Of a stretch of 64,000 bases of DNA, positions 22,801 through 37,800 are shown piece after piece. Numbering within the stretch: position 1 is the stretch's first letter; each line of letters opens with the position of its first letter. Origin of the DNA: Larus michahellis (lineage: Eukaryota > Chordata > Aves > Charadriiformes > Laridae); contig NC_133900.1 in the NCBI RefSeq assembly GCF_964199755.1, positions 24,343,701 to 24,407,700 on the forward strand, in the 5' to 3' direction. The notes beneath the pieces are model-generated. The model ran no database searches. It was not told the DNA's origin and worked only from the letters and a program-made list of their open reading frames with translations. Made by a program: the position numbers and the translations under genes.

Positions 22801-25800
22801 TGCACCTGCTTATCCAGCAAGCTCCTTACATGCAAAGAAATATGGAGTGGTGGAAAAAAAAAATCAATGAGTTGATGTCAGGAATGTTTGTCTATTGGGC
22901 AATAAGCATGTATACACTCTATAAAATCATATGCATACATATGTGTCTGTGCATACTTTTTCACATACGCTCCAGTGTATCCTTGTATATTTACATACTG
23001 CATGTGTGCTTCAATTCCAGTTTGGAGGCAAGCTGGTTACATTTGAGAATGCCAAGTCTCAGCAGCAGCCAGGCATCGAGCAGCAGCAGCAGTGTCACTA
23101 TGTCTACGTAAGCCAGGTTGTTACGGAGAAGGAGTTCCTTGCCCGCTCGAACCAGCTGCAGGAGGCTGTGCAGTCCGAAGGCTTTGTCAGCTACTGCCAG
23201 AAGAAAATCGACATGGCCCAGGCTGACTTTGAGAAAAATGTGTGGGCTTTCTTAAAGGTAACAGGATAACAGTAATTTAGGAGTTCCCCACTGACTTGGA
23301 AAGCCAGTGCAGAAATGGTTGCACAATGGTGCACATTATGGTGTTTTAGCAGAAGAGTTTCTGGGAACCAAAAGTGTAAGCTGTGGAAATAGTGCCCATA
23401 AGCCCTGTTGTTGGAGGTGGTCCACCAGAAGAGAGAGGGTCCTCAGGGCCAGGGATGTTTGCGGGATTCATGTGAAATTGTGGCAGAAGCCAAGGCTTGA
23501 GGGCAGGTATCTTGTATTTTTTGACATCCCCCATCAGTACATCTTTGTACAGGGAGCTGGTGAGAAGGGATAAAGCTTTTGGACAGTTTTAGATGTGCAT
23601 TTCACTACTGACCATGAACATTTAGAGGTTTCCAAGTGAAGCAGATAAGTAGATTGTTCACTTACAGGAAGCAGACTGAAGCCTTGCCTACCTGCTCAGA
23701 TGCCCAAGTGACTGAATGCCTTTCCAGTTCTCTTTATTACTCAGTCTGGTAAAGAAGAGTCAGTAGCTCTCACTGGGTAATTTGTGCCAGTCAAGTAAAA
23801 AGCCAGTGAGAGAGAAAATGAAAAATTGTGAATTGCGATGTATTCTTAACTTTTGTTTTTTAAAGGTGAACTTTGAAGAAGATTCACGCGTTAAGTACCT
23901 TGAGCTCTTGGGATACAGGAAAGATGATCTGAGGAAGAAGGTAAATGTGCCTGGAAGCTGTGCTTGTGTTAAATGCTTTACTGGTGGATGTATCCACAGA
24001 GCACAGGCTAAGATGCTGACGACGCCGTGGATGGTTGAAGTACTCATTTACCTGTGGGACTGGAAGAGCAATTACCAGTATCCACAGGCTATACAATACA
24101 ATAAACAATTTTATACAACGTTATTTTTGCTGTGTTTCCCAGCAGATAGTATTTGTCAGTGCTGCAGCTCTCCTAATAGCCATAATATAGCTGTTACCCA
24201 TGGTGCCAGAGCCTCTGTTTAAATATGGGGTTTTTTTGTGGGGACACCATTCATTTTAAAAAAACCAAACCAACCAACCAACCAAAAAAACCCAAAAACT
24301 AACAAAAAAACACCGCTGCACAAAAACCCCCCAAAACAAAGATCAAACCTGGTTACGTTTGGAAAGCAAAATTTCTATTACCAGGAAGCAACTTGCACAT
24401 CTGAAGTATAGAGTTTTTTTCCAAGTTGGAAGAAGATTCTTATTTTAGTGTTATAGGGGGTACCTGCTGTGCATTTTGGCTCTTTGTTGCTTTCAGTGCT
24501 GTACCCAGGAACTGTCTAGTATTTCTTCAGTTCTGATTCAATCGATGTGAACATTTGACTCATTTTCATTGTATCAAACTAATTTTTAATTTCAAAGAGT
24601 GGCTCCATAAAAACGTCATTATGGTTACGAATGAAATGGCCTCCATGGCAAACTTATTATGATTACAGAAAAAAATAATGGTTTTGCTAGCAGTCTGTCC
24701 TCAGCTTCTAAATTTTTATTGCTTGAATCAAAGGCAAGCACAGCAAGGGGAATCCTGTTTTTGTAAAGCAGATCTCAATTAGAAAATCCGGTTGAAATTT
24801 AGCAGGGGTCCTGTGGAGTGGCCTCATGCAGACTGCAGCCCACTGCTGCTGTTTCTCTGGGTTTGGTACGCTCCGGGCATGGGGAGAAGCTGGGAAAACA
24901 GGCGTAGCTGAGTTGAGTGACCTGAAATGCTGGGCCTACCGCATTATTTCAGTATTTGAGGAACAGATGTGGGGAGTTGCAAGGCCATGTTTTCAGGTAG
25001 CTGTTTCTCAACAAAGCATTCTATGTTGAAGTTGAATCCATGTATTTTAGTGTCGAGAAGCAATACAGGACAGCTCGTCTGAAAATATGTGATACCCAGA
25101 TGATAAACTTACTAAACCACAACTTGTTTTTCATCTTACTGGTAGGGTAAGGAAAGCAAAAAAGGGTCAGAGACTTCAGCTTCTTGGAATAAGCTGTTAA
25201 GAACATGGTGTTTTGGTTTTTGTCTTCTTAAAACTTGTGATTCTCATATGCCATTCGAGTCCTGGATTTATTCTTTCTATTGTAAACTAATGATTAAAAA
25301 TGAAAGAGAAAACTACCTCTAGTAATTTGAGCTCAGCTTTTTGTGAAAACCAGCCTACAAGGGTAAAATAAAGCCTGCAATACTAAAAGCAATGCATAAT
25401 GTTAGCAGCATTAGGGACCTCAGGCTCCCAGGTGCTGAACTAAAATACTTTCTGCATGTATTCTAAACTATACATTAAATTGGCATTTTTAAAGGCCCTG
25501 ATTGAATCTGGAGTCATGATTTGCTTTGCAAAGCAAAAAAAAAAAGCCAGGCATTTTAACTCTTCCATACCTTGGAAGATACCTTCCATACCTAGCCCGC
25601 AGCCATATGCCGGCTGTGCTTGAAACCACAGCTCCCTGACAGGCTCCCTTCTCCACAAGGATTGTCACTCCTTCATTTTCCCTAACCAGAGCAGACAGAG
25701 GGTTTTTTCCTGCGTGCTCTGATACTGTTTTTATTACTGTGGTTTCCAGTAGCTCTAGTGAGGTTTGAGGCCTTTGAGTTAACAATTGAAAGGTTAAAGG

Positions 25801-28800
25801 CATAGAGCAGCTATGCCTCTGATGCCATCAGAGCTTGGGGTGCCAAGAGACTTAGCAAGTAAATCCAGCGCCAGGCTGGGAAAGGAAATAGCTTTAGTAT
25901 CATGTTAACTGTTCTGCAAGCAACATATTAGCTACATGTGCCAATTTTGGAGTCGGAGACATCAGTGAGAGGTCTGCCTCTCTAAAATAAAATGGGACTT
26001 AAATCTTGTTTGCTTTCTAGATTGCATCCACTCTGAATAAAGAGGGTCTTGCAGATGGTGACTTGGGAGAGGTAAGCAAACACATGTGTCCAACTCTCTG
26101 TTCAGTTTCGTAATGCCGTGGTAAGTGCGAAGTAAGAATAATTTTTCTTTCTGCTTGGTAGCTGTCCCAAAGTAAGTGAGAAATAACCCAGCATATGACA
26201 AGTTCTTACATTCAGTAGGATGAAGGTACTTAAAAAAAAAAAAACCAACCAATGACACTTTTTGCACTCCAGTGTTGTCCCCCCTGTTTTCCCAACGAAA
26301 GGCTCTCAGTCACAGGTTTTAGTTCAAGGTCTCAGTGACGTCCCTCCACCTTTCCTTTTTGCTGCTTGTGTTTTGCCCACTGTGATACCTTGTGCTGCCC
26401 GTGGGACAGGGCAGAGCCTTGCTGCCTGGCAGCTGGTTTCAAGAGCAGCAACTTCCCCAGGCTTTAAAAACAGGACTGTGAGTGTGGTCCATAACACTTC
26501 CCTGCAAGAGTGATAAATACAGTTCAGACGTTGCCCGTTGTAATTATGATAGCCTGAGTCTAAATGGGAGGACTGCATTGCTTCTGTGCTGTAGATATTC
26601 AGAATGTCATCTGTAGTTACTTAATGGGGAAGAAAAGTTTTACTGCATGATTTTAGGCAGTTAAGATGAAAATGGCACAAGGTACTGTGTAATAACAAAG
26701 AGCAAAGAAATGGAGTGTCTCTATCATGTTTGTCATACTCAAGCATATATTATCAATGCATTTCTGTGATTTGCAGTCTGGTTCTGGCTATTGGTGGTTG
26801 GAAAGTGGCTGCAGTGCAAAGTATTTCTTCCTGTTTCACTGGCTTTTTTTTTTTTTTTTTTGTTAATGGCATCTTCTCTCTGCTGAAGGCTCCTGCAGAA
26901 TCTGATGAATCTCTACCAAACGAGGGGGAAGAAGGCCAGGCTACAGAGGAGCAGCTCTCTAGAGAGGTATCTGTGGCCCTCTAGACTAAGCCTGTTGACC
27001 TCCTGTGTATTTACTTTGTTACTGTTAAGAGCATTTTATTTTGTTGGGTTTTCCCAGTGCTGAGGACATATGGAAATACAAGAAGTTATTAGAATGAGTA
27101 AAATGTGGGCTCTTGTTAAGTTGCTTGAGATTTTCTCATCAGCCTCAGACATCATGTGAATAGATTTTGGTGGCAATGAAGAACAAACACGTTTTGTAAC
27201 AATCCAGCTGGCACCAGACTGAAGGACTTTATTTTGCCATAATTTTCACTGACGCTTCCCTAACACGTAATAAATGATATGCTGCTACAACTCTAATGCA
27301 TTCCTTTCTCCCCCCCCACCACCACTTTCCTCATTCCTTTCTTCCCTCCCTCTGGTTGATTATTGCCGAGCTGACAGCTTATTACTGCCCTGTTTCTAGG
27401 TACAACCCTGTGCAGAGATGCAGCTGTGGTAGTGGAGGAGAGCAGGAATATTCATCCTCTGCATTGGTCCCACTGATGTTACAGTGCCATCCATCTCCGT
27501 TGCACCTGAACAGCCAGTATCAGGGCTTTGGTAGCTAGCTGACTTCTGAACACCTGTTGCAATGGTTCAGCCAGGTTTATCACAGGCAGTTTGTGCTGCA
27601 CTGCATCTGCCCTTGGGATCCTACAGCTTTTGTTCGGTTTTGTCCATTTGAGCAGCATTGTTTTCAGCCCTGTGTTTCAAGTATGGGGACAGGTCTGTAA
27701 TTAGAACTAAGGACCCAGCCTCTGCCATGTGAGGTTAATAGCACTGAAAATACTAGTATTGCTGCATGAACAGGCCAGCTTCATTCTCCCCCATTCCTTC
27801 AGTCTCCCTTTTAAGTTAGAATTTGAGCTGTTAGTCCAAAACTACCTATGCAGCCTGTGCTCAAACCTGTGCTTGGTGCCTGTCTGCAGTTGTCGGTGAA
27901 GATGAGAATGGTGGTTTATGGCTCAGGCATGCTGGAGTGGTGCACTTGTTGACTCTATATAACAGCCTGTTAAGGACACCAAATCAGAGTGCTTTCTTTA
28001 GGTTAGGTTCTTGATTGCTTGTTAATTCATTAGGTGCTGTAGTGGCAGATGTAAGGATTTTGCTGTATGCAATCATGAAGATATTAGATGTCTCGTAACA
28101 AATGTCTCTTCTAGGAGAGAATTCACAGCCAAACATGACCTTAGCCTGTCAGCATGGGTGGTAGATATTTGTGAGATTGACCTGATGTTGCAGTTACATA
28201 AAGTAACTGGATGGGCACATTATTCCTGTGACAGTCACAGCACATTCTCAACTGATACCGAACGCACATCACACATTATCTGACAGCAAAACACGTTTTA
28301 GGCGCTGCCTCCTTTCGTAAGCCAAACATAAAGCCTGTTTCAGACTTACCTCCCCATCCCAAATGCATGTTCTTGGTCGACTGTCTACTTGTTCTTCATC
28401 CTCTGAAGTACAATTTCACTGATCAGCATATAAGCCCGGTAGACTCAGACTCTTGAACTCTCACTGCATGTACTAGCACACTGGCTTATGATAGAGGAGG
28501 CAATCCGTGGGACAATTCCTGCATTCTTCGTAGGCTGTGTTTTGAAAATTGATGGTGGAGAAAGACTCCTCTCTTGATATCTTTTTTTTATTATTATTAT
28601 TATTGAAAAGTTTTGTTTGAAATCCCAAAATCCAAGTACTTGCAGGAAATGCTGTGTAATTCTTGGGGGGAATTTTATAAAAAAGCAACTTCTGTCCGCT
28701 CAGGACTCCTGTACCGAGTGCAAAATGCTTAAGTCTGTGTGGACAACATTGGCCTTGTGTTGAAAATTAAGCATGTGTTCATGTGTTTTGCGTAATTAAA

Positions 28801-31800
28801 CTAGGGTGTGTGCCTAGTGCAGAGTGTTTTGAGGATGAGCTGAAAGTCTAAGTGGAGCAAAGTGAAACCTAGGTAGCGTTACAGAGGCTGTTCTTGGTAG
28901 GGGTTGAAGGTAAAAGAGGAGGGAAGGGAGAGGGTTTCTGATTTTGTGGTTGTGGCTGTTTTGCTTTAAGGAGGTTTTGTGTATATGGGCACAGGTGCAC
29001 GTATGCAAGTCAGTACCCAGGATCCAGCTGTCCAGTTGCTGGTACTTGTGATCTCTAGGTATGCACGTTTGTTGCTTGCATAAGCCTTCCCTTGTGATGA
29101 GAAATCTGGGGCTTCCGGTGCCTTTTTCCTTTGGTATCCATTTTAAAAAATGGTCTACTCTGATCTCTCAGAACAATGATTTTATAATGGTGTGTTTACA
29201 TGCAGTGGAGGTCCTTTGATAAGCCCAGGCTTTTCTCAGTTTGCTTAGGGGTTGACTTTGTGCAGGCACCAGGGCAAGTTGATTATCCTGTGCTGAAGCA
29301 GCGTTCTAACAAATGACAGGCATTCTTTTCCCTCTAAGTCAATGATCTCTTGGGTGAGTGGTAGTCTGAAGGTCTGTCTTTAACGGCAAGAGCTGTGTTT
29401 TTTTAAAATGGGTGTGTATATTCCAGGTGCTTACATAATCTCAAAAATTATGCTTTTCCTTTCTCTTAGAGGGTGAAGGACCATAAACAAGAAACTGAAG
29501 ATTTGGGATCTGCAAAGACGACATTTAACATCTCTGTTAGTGGAGGTAAAAAAAACCTAAACCCTTGATATTGATTTCATTGTATATACTGATATTTATA
29601 AATACTGATGTTGATACTGGTGTTCCAGTGAGAAGGCAATTTCTGCACAGATTGTGAAGGACTATCATGACTTGCCTCTAACTCATTCATTTCACAGCAG
29701 TTCCAAGACACTTGAAAATACAGCTTCTTTAGGGAAGGGAAGGAAAGGAAGTATACAGCACTCATACCCCCATCACTGAGATGCAGCTACTCTGGATGAT
29801 TTCTGATATAAAAGAACACATACTTGATCAGGCATGGTGTGCTAACATTACTGTTTGTACAGAAACTCCCAGGGGATCTTGAATAACACAGAAGCCATTG
29901 CCTCCTGTCTAGGTTTGACTTTGTTTCTGGCACTGTATGCAGAGTAGTTGTTTCAGAGGTCCTTTGGACCTTTAGCATCTTGCTAGCATTTGCTAGCATC
30001 TTGCTCTGCAGCAAGGTAAGTGATACTTAAAGTGCCCTGCCTGATGTGACTGTGGCCATAGTGTGTTTCAGACTGGAGATGAACTTGAGCATCGCTGTAA
30101 GCACCTGCCTGGAGCAGGCTGGTTTGCAGAGAGCTTTGTGCAGTGTTGTACAGTTGGACAGAATCGCTTGCTGTTGCATATTTAAGTGACTTTTGTGCCA
30201 TCATTTGAAAACACGCTCCTCTCTTTTTGCAGATGTGGACGGTTTGATTACCCAGGCTTTGCTGACGGGTAACTTTGAGAGCGCAGTAGATCTTTGCTTG
30301 CACGATAACCGGATGGCTGACGCCATTATCTTGGCCATCGCAGGCGGACAAGAGCTGCTTTCTAGGACACAGGAAAAGTACTTTGCTAAGATGCAGAGCA
30401 AAATTACCAGGGTATGTTTTTTCAGTTAAGAAACAAGATGCATGTAGGCCTTTGGCAACTCCCTTTTTCACCTTTAAAGTTTTCTTGCCATTTCATAGGT
30501 TTATTTATGTGAGAAGCTAATAACTGTTCAAGTCATCCACAAGTTCTCAGAGCAGAAGGATTTCTGTTCATTTTTTAATGCATTGATAAGGAGGGAAGAG
30601 GCACATTATCTGGATATCAATACATAAAAAGAGTATTCTTTGTCTTGTCTGCAGTGTCTGAGTTGCATATACACTAGTAGACTCTCAGTGATAAAGATAA
30701 ATATCTTAAGCAGCGTGCATTTCAGTCTGTTATCTTGTCGTGTTTTTCAAGAGTTGTACGTGACCCACGGTCAGTCCCAGCAGCGTTATGTTGATTTCTG
30801 CATGTGATCAGTCTTAACAGATTTTTGCCTATGCTTCGTTTCACTGTGTGCACAGAAGACAACTAAATGTGCCCAGGGTAGATCAATCACCCTTTGTCTA
30901 GGAGACAGTGTGTTATGGCCAGCTGGTTTTTATTCTTTTTAGTTTTTTGCAATGCCAGGGATTACTGGTGCTGCTCGTTCAAATCTTTCTTCTTTACTAC
31001 TGACATGAGGAAGTAGCAACAGGAGAAGTGGCCTTAAAAGAGCACAGGACAATTGGTTTGGCAAGGATCACCACTTTTAGAGGAGGGGACAAAGTTGCTC
31101 ATGGTCACTTTTTAGCTGTCCATTGTAAAAGAACGCTGTTTTATACAGCCGCAGGAGGCAGCCTATGAAATGGGCATGTGCTTAAATGCTGTCCTGGGGT
31201 AGCGCTGAAGGCCACAAAGCACAGTCACTTGGGGGAGTTAGAGCATGCAGCACCACAGGTTAGGGTTTGTAAGTGAGATTTTGCTGGTCGTTGCCTGCGA
31301 TCCAGTTTGAGATAGGAACAATTTGCATTTCTACTAGTGAACAACTGAAAAGAGAAAAACAATCTCAAGTATTAAGACTGCGGGATTTCTTCCCCCGCCC
31401 CCAGCTCCTTTCCTGTCTCTGGCCTAATCAGTGGAAGGAGAATGTTGTAGTGCGTGAGAATTTTCTTCACTGTAGTTCATCCTTTGGGAAAAGGTATTTT
31501 TATGGAGAACTGACCAGTTATCTGTGCCTGTGCTAACAAGTGAGTGTTGACCTTGTAGTTAGGACCTTGCATTTCAGGTTCAGGTGTGTTTTTTTCTTTT
31601 CTCGTCCCAAACTGCACACTTACTGGTTATTCAGCTGTTTCTAAGCTTGAAGTCTTGGCATTACAAGGGCTCTGTTCGCTAAATAGCAGCACAGCTGCCA
31701 AGTCTGTCTTTTTTCTGAAGCAAAATAACCAGAGGCAGAGTTTGAGATGGAAGAAACTGGAATTTTGTTCTGAGGGCTTGGGGACAGGCAGCCCGTGTGC

Positions 31801-34800
31801 ATGGGTGCAGGGTAGGGATACTGCAGCCAGCTCACGTTGATACTGGTGCCAGCTTCTTCCTTCAGGCAGCCTTATCAACTGTCCCTCACTGGTCAGCCTG
31901 AGGCCAAGAGCTTGAAGCCGATAAGAAACAGCTTCACAAACAAAATTCATACCCCTTGCTAGGCATTGTGTAGAAGATTTGTAGCTAAATACTTAGTTTG
32001 TTATCATTGTCTGCAAAAACAGTGCTGAAAACCATCTGCAGCAATCCCAGCTCGTGCAGATACGTGCATTCTTTTCTTGCACATTTTGTAGCAAGAATAA
32101 TTGATCAGTCTGTGTTATCTAAGCTTGTTTTGTGATTTTCACTGAACTCCTTTTGAAGTAAAATGTGCTCTTGTGCAGCTGTTGAATTGCAGTGCAGTAT
32201 CTGCTGTGACCCTGGATACAGTGGGGATGAGTACACTTGAATAGATACAAATTATACTGTTATCCCAAAAAATAACGGAAATCCTACCAAGATCTTAACT
32301 GTAGTCTCTCTCCTTCTGGTTTAGCTCATCACTGCAGTGGTAACGAAGAACTGGAAAGAGATTGTGCAGTCTTGTGATCTGCAGAATTGGAGAGAGGCTT
32401 TGGCTGCTGTGCTCACTTACGCCAGGCCAGATGAATTTGCGGCCCTTTGTGGTAAGGACACTTTACAGACTGGATGTCATTTATTCCGCTTACAGCAAAA
32501 CTACACTTTGCCATGACTGTTTTCCTTCCAATAGATTACTGTAATGCCTCACTAGTTTCTTTGATGGATTATATGGTTCTTCAGTTCTGTGTCAGAGGAG
32601 GAGAGGAACCTCTGGGGTTCTGTGCATTCCCAGTAGGTTCCCTGATTTTTCTGGGCGCAGAACCCACATCTTTGTGTCCTGGTGTCACCTGTGTAGTGCA
32701 CAGCTGCTGGTCTCTTACTGTTTTCAAATGGGTGATGTTGATGTGACAGGTGTCTCAGCCAAGGGACCAGTGTCTTGGAGTGTTTGTGTATGGGACACAA
32801 GTGGAAACGTTTCAGAGAAGCGCTTTCACTCTTCTTTCCTAATTTTGACTTCTTGGAAGGAGTCCTCTTTCACAGGCAGTGAGCATGCCTGCCCTCATGT
32901 ATGCTACACAGCAGACAGCTGTCTGGGTTTAACTCCTAAGGAAGTTGTATCACCCATAGCTGTGTGCCTGACACCCCTGTGCCCCTCAGATGCCAGCCAC
33001 GATGTCTAGGGAGCTGTATGACCCACTTCAGCACATGTTGGCCCAGAGCAGCATCACGACTTTGTTGCTCACAGTTCCTTGGCTGGGTGCATGCTTGGGT
33101 CGCACTCCTGAAATGAGGGACTGCAAAAAGTGGGTGGTGGAGGGGAGAATCCAACCCTGGCCTCTTGTCCTTTGTCATGTCGGCAGATGGTCTGTGCCCT
33201 GTGATGTGTCTGAGATTTGCAGGCATTTGACAAGTCCTTGCTGCCATGATATTAACTGCTTCTGAAGTGCCCTGGGATCCCGTGAGATAATCTGTGCTGG
33301 ACACCGGAAAATGCCTTTACTGATGGAGCCCAGAGGCAATATCCCTTCTCGCTGTGCTGAGCAGAGACACAACAGACGTTGCAGGCTTCCACATCCTCAG
33401 CAGGGACAGAGGGATCACCGAAGTGATTCACCAGCATCTTTGTTCATGTTTTTCCTAGATCTCCTGGGTAACAGGCTGGAGAGCGAGGGGGACAGCCTTC
33501 TGCAGACACAGGCTTGTCTCTGTTACATTTGTGCTGGCAATGTGGAAAAACTCGTTGCTTGTTGGACCAAAGCTCAGGATGGAAACAACCCCTTGTCCCT
33601 TCAGGTTGGTAATTCTGTTAAGAAAAATGTTGGAAGTAGCACACTGCAGTCGTTTGGTGCTTAAATCAAATGATCTAGTGTCGCGCTTTGATGCTGTCTG
33701 ATAGCTGCATGTATCTCAAGATGCAAGCCTTTTCCCTCTGGAATGGGTGGCTTTTGTAGAAATAACATATAAATAGGATATTGGAAAATGTGTTGTGAAG
33801 CACAGTGGCCCTCGTGTCTGCTGTGTTCTTTGGGTAGTCGCATTAATACACTTCTTGTGTAAAAAGGTAGTTGTAGGGATTAGAGTGTTTTGGTAAAGAA
33901 GGGTCTTTGAGTGCTTGCATCTTTTGCAGTAGGGTGAATACTTGGGACGTTTTTGGTTTTGGAAGAGATGGCTTAGATGTTCAAGGGAAGAAATTTAATA
34001 AATTAGAGTTAAATCTGGAAAGAAAACTGTAAGATGGTTCTCACGAGAGTTTTCTCTCGGGGGTTGCATATACAGGGTTTGGTTTCCAGCAGTGAAATAT
34101 ATGGCATATAGCAAATATTTTGAGGTAATAGAATTGATGACAGTGAAATGAAGCAATTATGAAATAATTTATTTTATAATATAATCTTAGTTTCTTCCAT
34201 CTGTTCAGGGCCTTTGAAGGACCAATTTTAGAAAGAACTTGAATGTTACGTGGCAGTGCTGTGAGTCTCAGTTCAGTTAATTGAAGGAACTGGAGTATAT
34301 CGGAGTTTTGCTTTGCATTATTAACTCTCCAGTTCTGAATTATCAAAATGACTCTCCAGTGTCTTGATTGTGAGGGCTTTGTTTACAGATTTACCTTCGG
34401 GTTGAATGTGCATTTTCATTGCATTGCTTTGCTCTCTTGGAGACTAAAATTGGGAATTATTGTTGGGGTAATAATTAGTCTGCTTGTTTACTATGACGGG
34501 GAATTACTGAAACTCTTAGAAGCTCTCGGTTATCTTTTTTTTTAATTGCCTTTTTTGAAGTGCTGATTTGTTGGGAAAAACAAAAATCTATTATTGAACA
34601 GTCAGTAAACAGTCCTTATTAGTGATATATGGTTGAAATCCTGCGTGGTACGTTCTCATTAAATCTATTACAAGATTTTTAAAGAGGATTGCAAGTTAAT
34701 ATTGTCAAATTGAGTATTTGTAGTACCTTCCAATATAATACAGTAAGAGTAAGAAACACATGAGAAAACTGACCAGAAAACGTTCCTGTAAGTTATCACT

Positions 34801-37800
34801 AGGAGGAAACCCAAGCAAGACCAGCTCTGGTGTTTGGAGATGTGCAAGGAAGGCAAGATACGGAGTATTCCTGGTGAATATCAGGAAAACTGTCTTTGCA
34901 GTAACAACCAGAAAACCATGGACAACTCTTCCAAAGGAGTTGTTAGATCCTTTTGGTTAAGATGGTTAAGAACTGACTTACTAAAATGCTGCAAACAATT
35001 GTGGGGCACCCCAGCACTAATATTGGTGATAGGCATGATGTTTTCCGTTCACTCTCATGGCTCTTGCCAGATACTTTTATGAAAGCATACTCTCTTGGTG
35101 GACATGCTCAGTGCTGATAGGGCTCTGAAATCCTGTTTAATAAAAGCTGAACTCTCCCCAATGCACTGCTGGCTTTGCTGTTAGAAGCTACTTGGTGCGC
35201 AATTGCCGGTTGCTGTTTTATTGTCTCACGTGCTAGAAAAGTTGTACCTTTGGTGCAGCGGTCCAGGAAACCTGCACTTGCCTTGGGCTTTTCGTCGGGT
35301 GAGAGTGGTTCTGCAGAGCTGCCTTGAGGAACAGCCCTTTGTGGCAGTCACTAGCCAGGGCCTACTTCACCCTGTTCTCATTTGTGGTTGTTTTTTAACT
35401 GATCTTCCAGGATTTAATAGAGAAAGTCGTAATCCTGCGCAAAGCTGTGCAGCTCACCCAGGCTGTGGACCCTAATGCTGTGGGGGCTCTTTTGGCTGAG
35501 AAGATGAGCCAGTATGCCAACCTCCTGGCTGCCCAGGGCAGCATTGCTGCAGCTTTGACCTTCCTCCCGGCAAACACCAACCAGGTACGGGGCCTTCAGG
35601 TTTTTTACTCCCTTGTCTCTGTGAGAAGAGGTGTACTTTAAGCAAAGGTCTCTGCGTGGTGCAGTTAACCAGCAGGACTGCCGTTTGAAATGCACCTCAG
35701 GATGTGATAGGCTGTTTCCCCAGCACTGGCCTTGCTGAGCTTGCCAGAAGTACACAGCCTTGTCCTTTTCTCCATTTCACACAGTTGTCCTTGCAGCCAG
35801 CGGCTGCCAAAGGGGCAACTGTCCCTCCTGCAAGCCAGTCACAGTGAAACACGTACCTTTATACTTGGTTGGTTGTTTTCTTGTGATTTCTCATCCTTCC
35901 ATCAACTGGTATTTGTAGACAGGCTGGCTTGGGAATGGTGCAACCCAAGATGGGAGGCATGCATGCGTTAAGGCAGTTCCATTGACCCCACGTCTCATGC
36001 AAAAAAGACTTACTCCAATCAAATAAAGGAGAGCAGGCTTCTGAGAGAGCACTCATCAGTGTGTGGCCAGTCAGCCTCTGGGTGTGATGCATTGGGTGAC
36101 AGGCAGTGCAGCTAACCTTCCTTTGCTGTCCTTTTCTGATTGCAGCCAAACATCGTGCTGTTACGGGACAGGCTTTGCAGAGCCCAAGGGGAGCTCCCAG
36201 TGGGGCAGGAGGCCTTCAAGACACCGTATGAGAGACAGCCCATGCCCAAAGGACGAGCTGGCCCTGTGGCTGGACAGATGCAAGGGCACCCGGCTCCAGC
36301 CCAGCAGTATTACCAACAGGTAAATGGTTTTGGCAGTCAGGGAGGGACATGGTACTTGACATCTGGAGAGTGATAGGTAGAGGATTTTTTTTCCTTTCTC
36401 TTGATCTGAGCTGGGGCTTTATGACATACCTCTACCAAGGCTCTTGTCGTAAAAGTCATTGATGCTGCTTTTCAGTCAGTACAGATGCCTCCTTTACTCC
36501 TTGTCTGGAAACATCTGTTAAACACTTTGTCAAATAGCCCGCTTCTGAAGAGTAGATATATTCCCCCTTAGAAAATGTGCTTCGGTGCCAAGAATGACCG
36601 TGTGGGAGAGCACTGCAGGATTTTTCTGTGTGCCCCTGATGTTGTCCCATCCCAGCAGGCCTTGGGGCTTGCTCATGCTGCTCACCAGCCTCATCTGGGG
36701 CTGATTATCTCCCCCTACTCCCAGCTCTGATGTTGGCTGCAGAAGTTGCTGAGCAGTGGCAATAGCAAACCGAGGGCGTGTTTCTGCAGTTGTGGGTACA
36801 GCCCACTATGAAAACACCTTCCCGGCCAGGCGTAAGGGGGCATAGGCAGCATGGGTAGGGGGTGAGAGAGGCCTGGGCTGAGAGTGAGCTGTGCAAGAAG
36901 AAAGACACGGTGAGTATGGGACTAACACGGGAGCTGGTGACTGTGCAGGGAGGAAGAAGAGAAATGTGGGAGGCAGATGCCCTGGTTTTATCTCTAGCCT
37001 GAGGATGACACTGACTGCATCAGACTGTGTTTGCCACCACTGGAGTGCGGTGCAGTGGGCAGCCCTGGCTGTGTGCATGCTTAAAGAGCCTTGCCAAGTC
37101 CCTAATCCACACAGCACTGCTCTGGCTCATCTGGCCCTGCTCTGCACAGGGGCTCTGGGTGAGCTTTTCTGAGAGTGGGTCTATGTTAGTGCTGTGGGTG
37201 TTCTCCTTACACAGAGGAGGTTGGCACAGGCAGAGGCATGTCTCAGTGCTGCCCTTCAAGCATGACCGGACAGAAAAATGGGGGCAGGAAGGAAGAAGGG
37301 CTGAAAACTGGGGGGGAGCTGGGCTTTGTTCTCTCCTTCTTGATGGCAACAATTGTGCATGCCTTCACCATCTCTCCAGGGTGTTAACAAGGTAGATTTC
37401 AGAAGGGACACAGCCTTCATCCTGTTTGTACAAGATTACCTTGCTAACGCCATTGTATATGATTTTAAATGCATCATTGCCACTAATTAACTCTACTATT
37501 CTTTCCCGTGTCTTTGACCTTCCTTCTTGTAACCAATGAATTGCGTTGAGAAGCAATGCTGCGTTATTTCCCGTTTGGCTGTGGAAAATAGCAGCGCTCC
37601 TCTAGATGGCGCAATCTTAGCAATGCTTTTTAAACCACAGTTCCCTCTTACGGTTTCAGGAATGCCTCAAGCTATTATTTAAGTGAGCCCTGGTCATTAA
37701 TAAAAGGCTGGGTGTCCCACAACCCCACAAGCACACTGCGAATGAGTTACCCCCTGTGTTCTTGGCTTTCCAGGGAGCTCAGGCTCAGTAGGAAGGGCTT

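Noticed and set aside
29090-29165. GTGATGA ... CTGA pair as a second C/D snoRNA
   Set aside because: No terminal stem forms and no guide-like complementarity to rRNA was evident.
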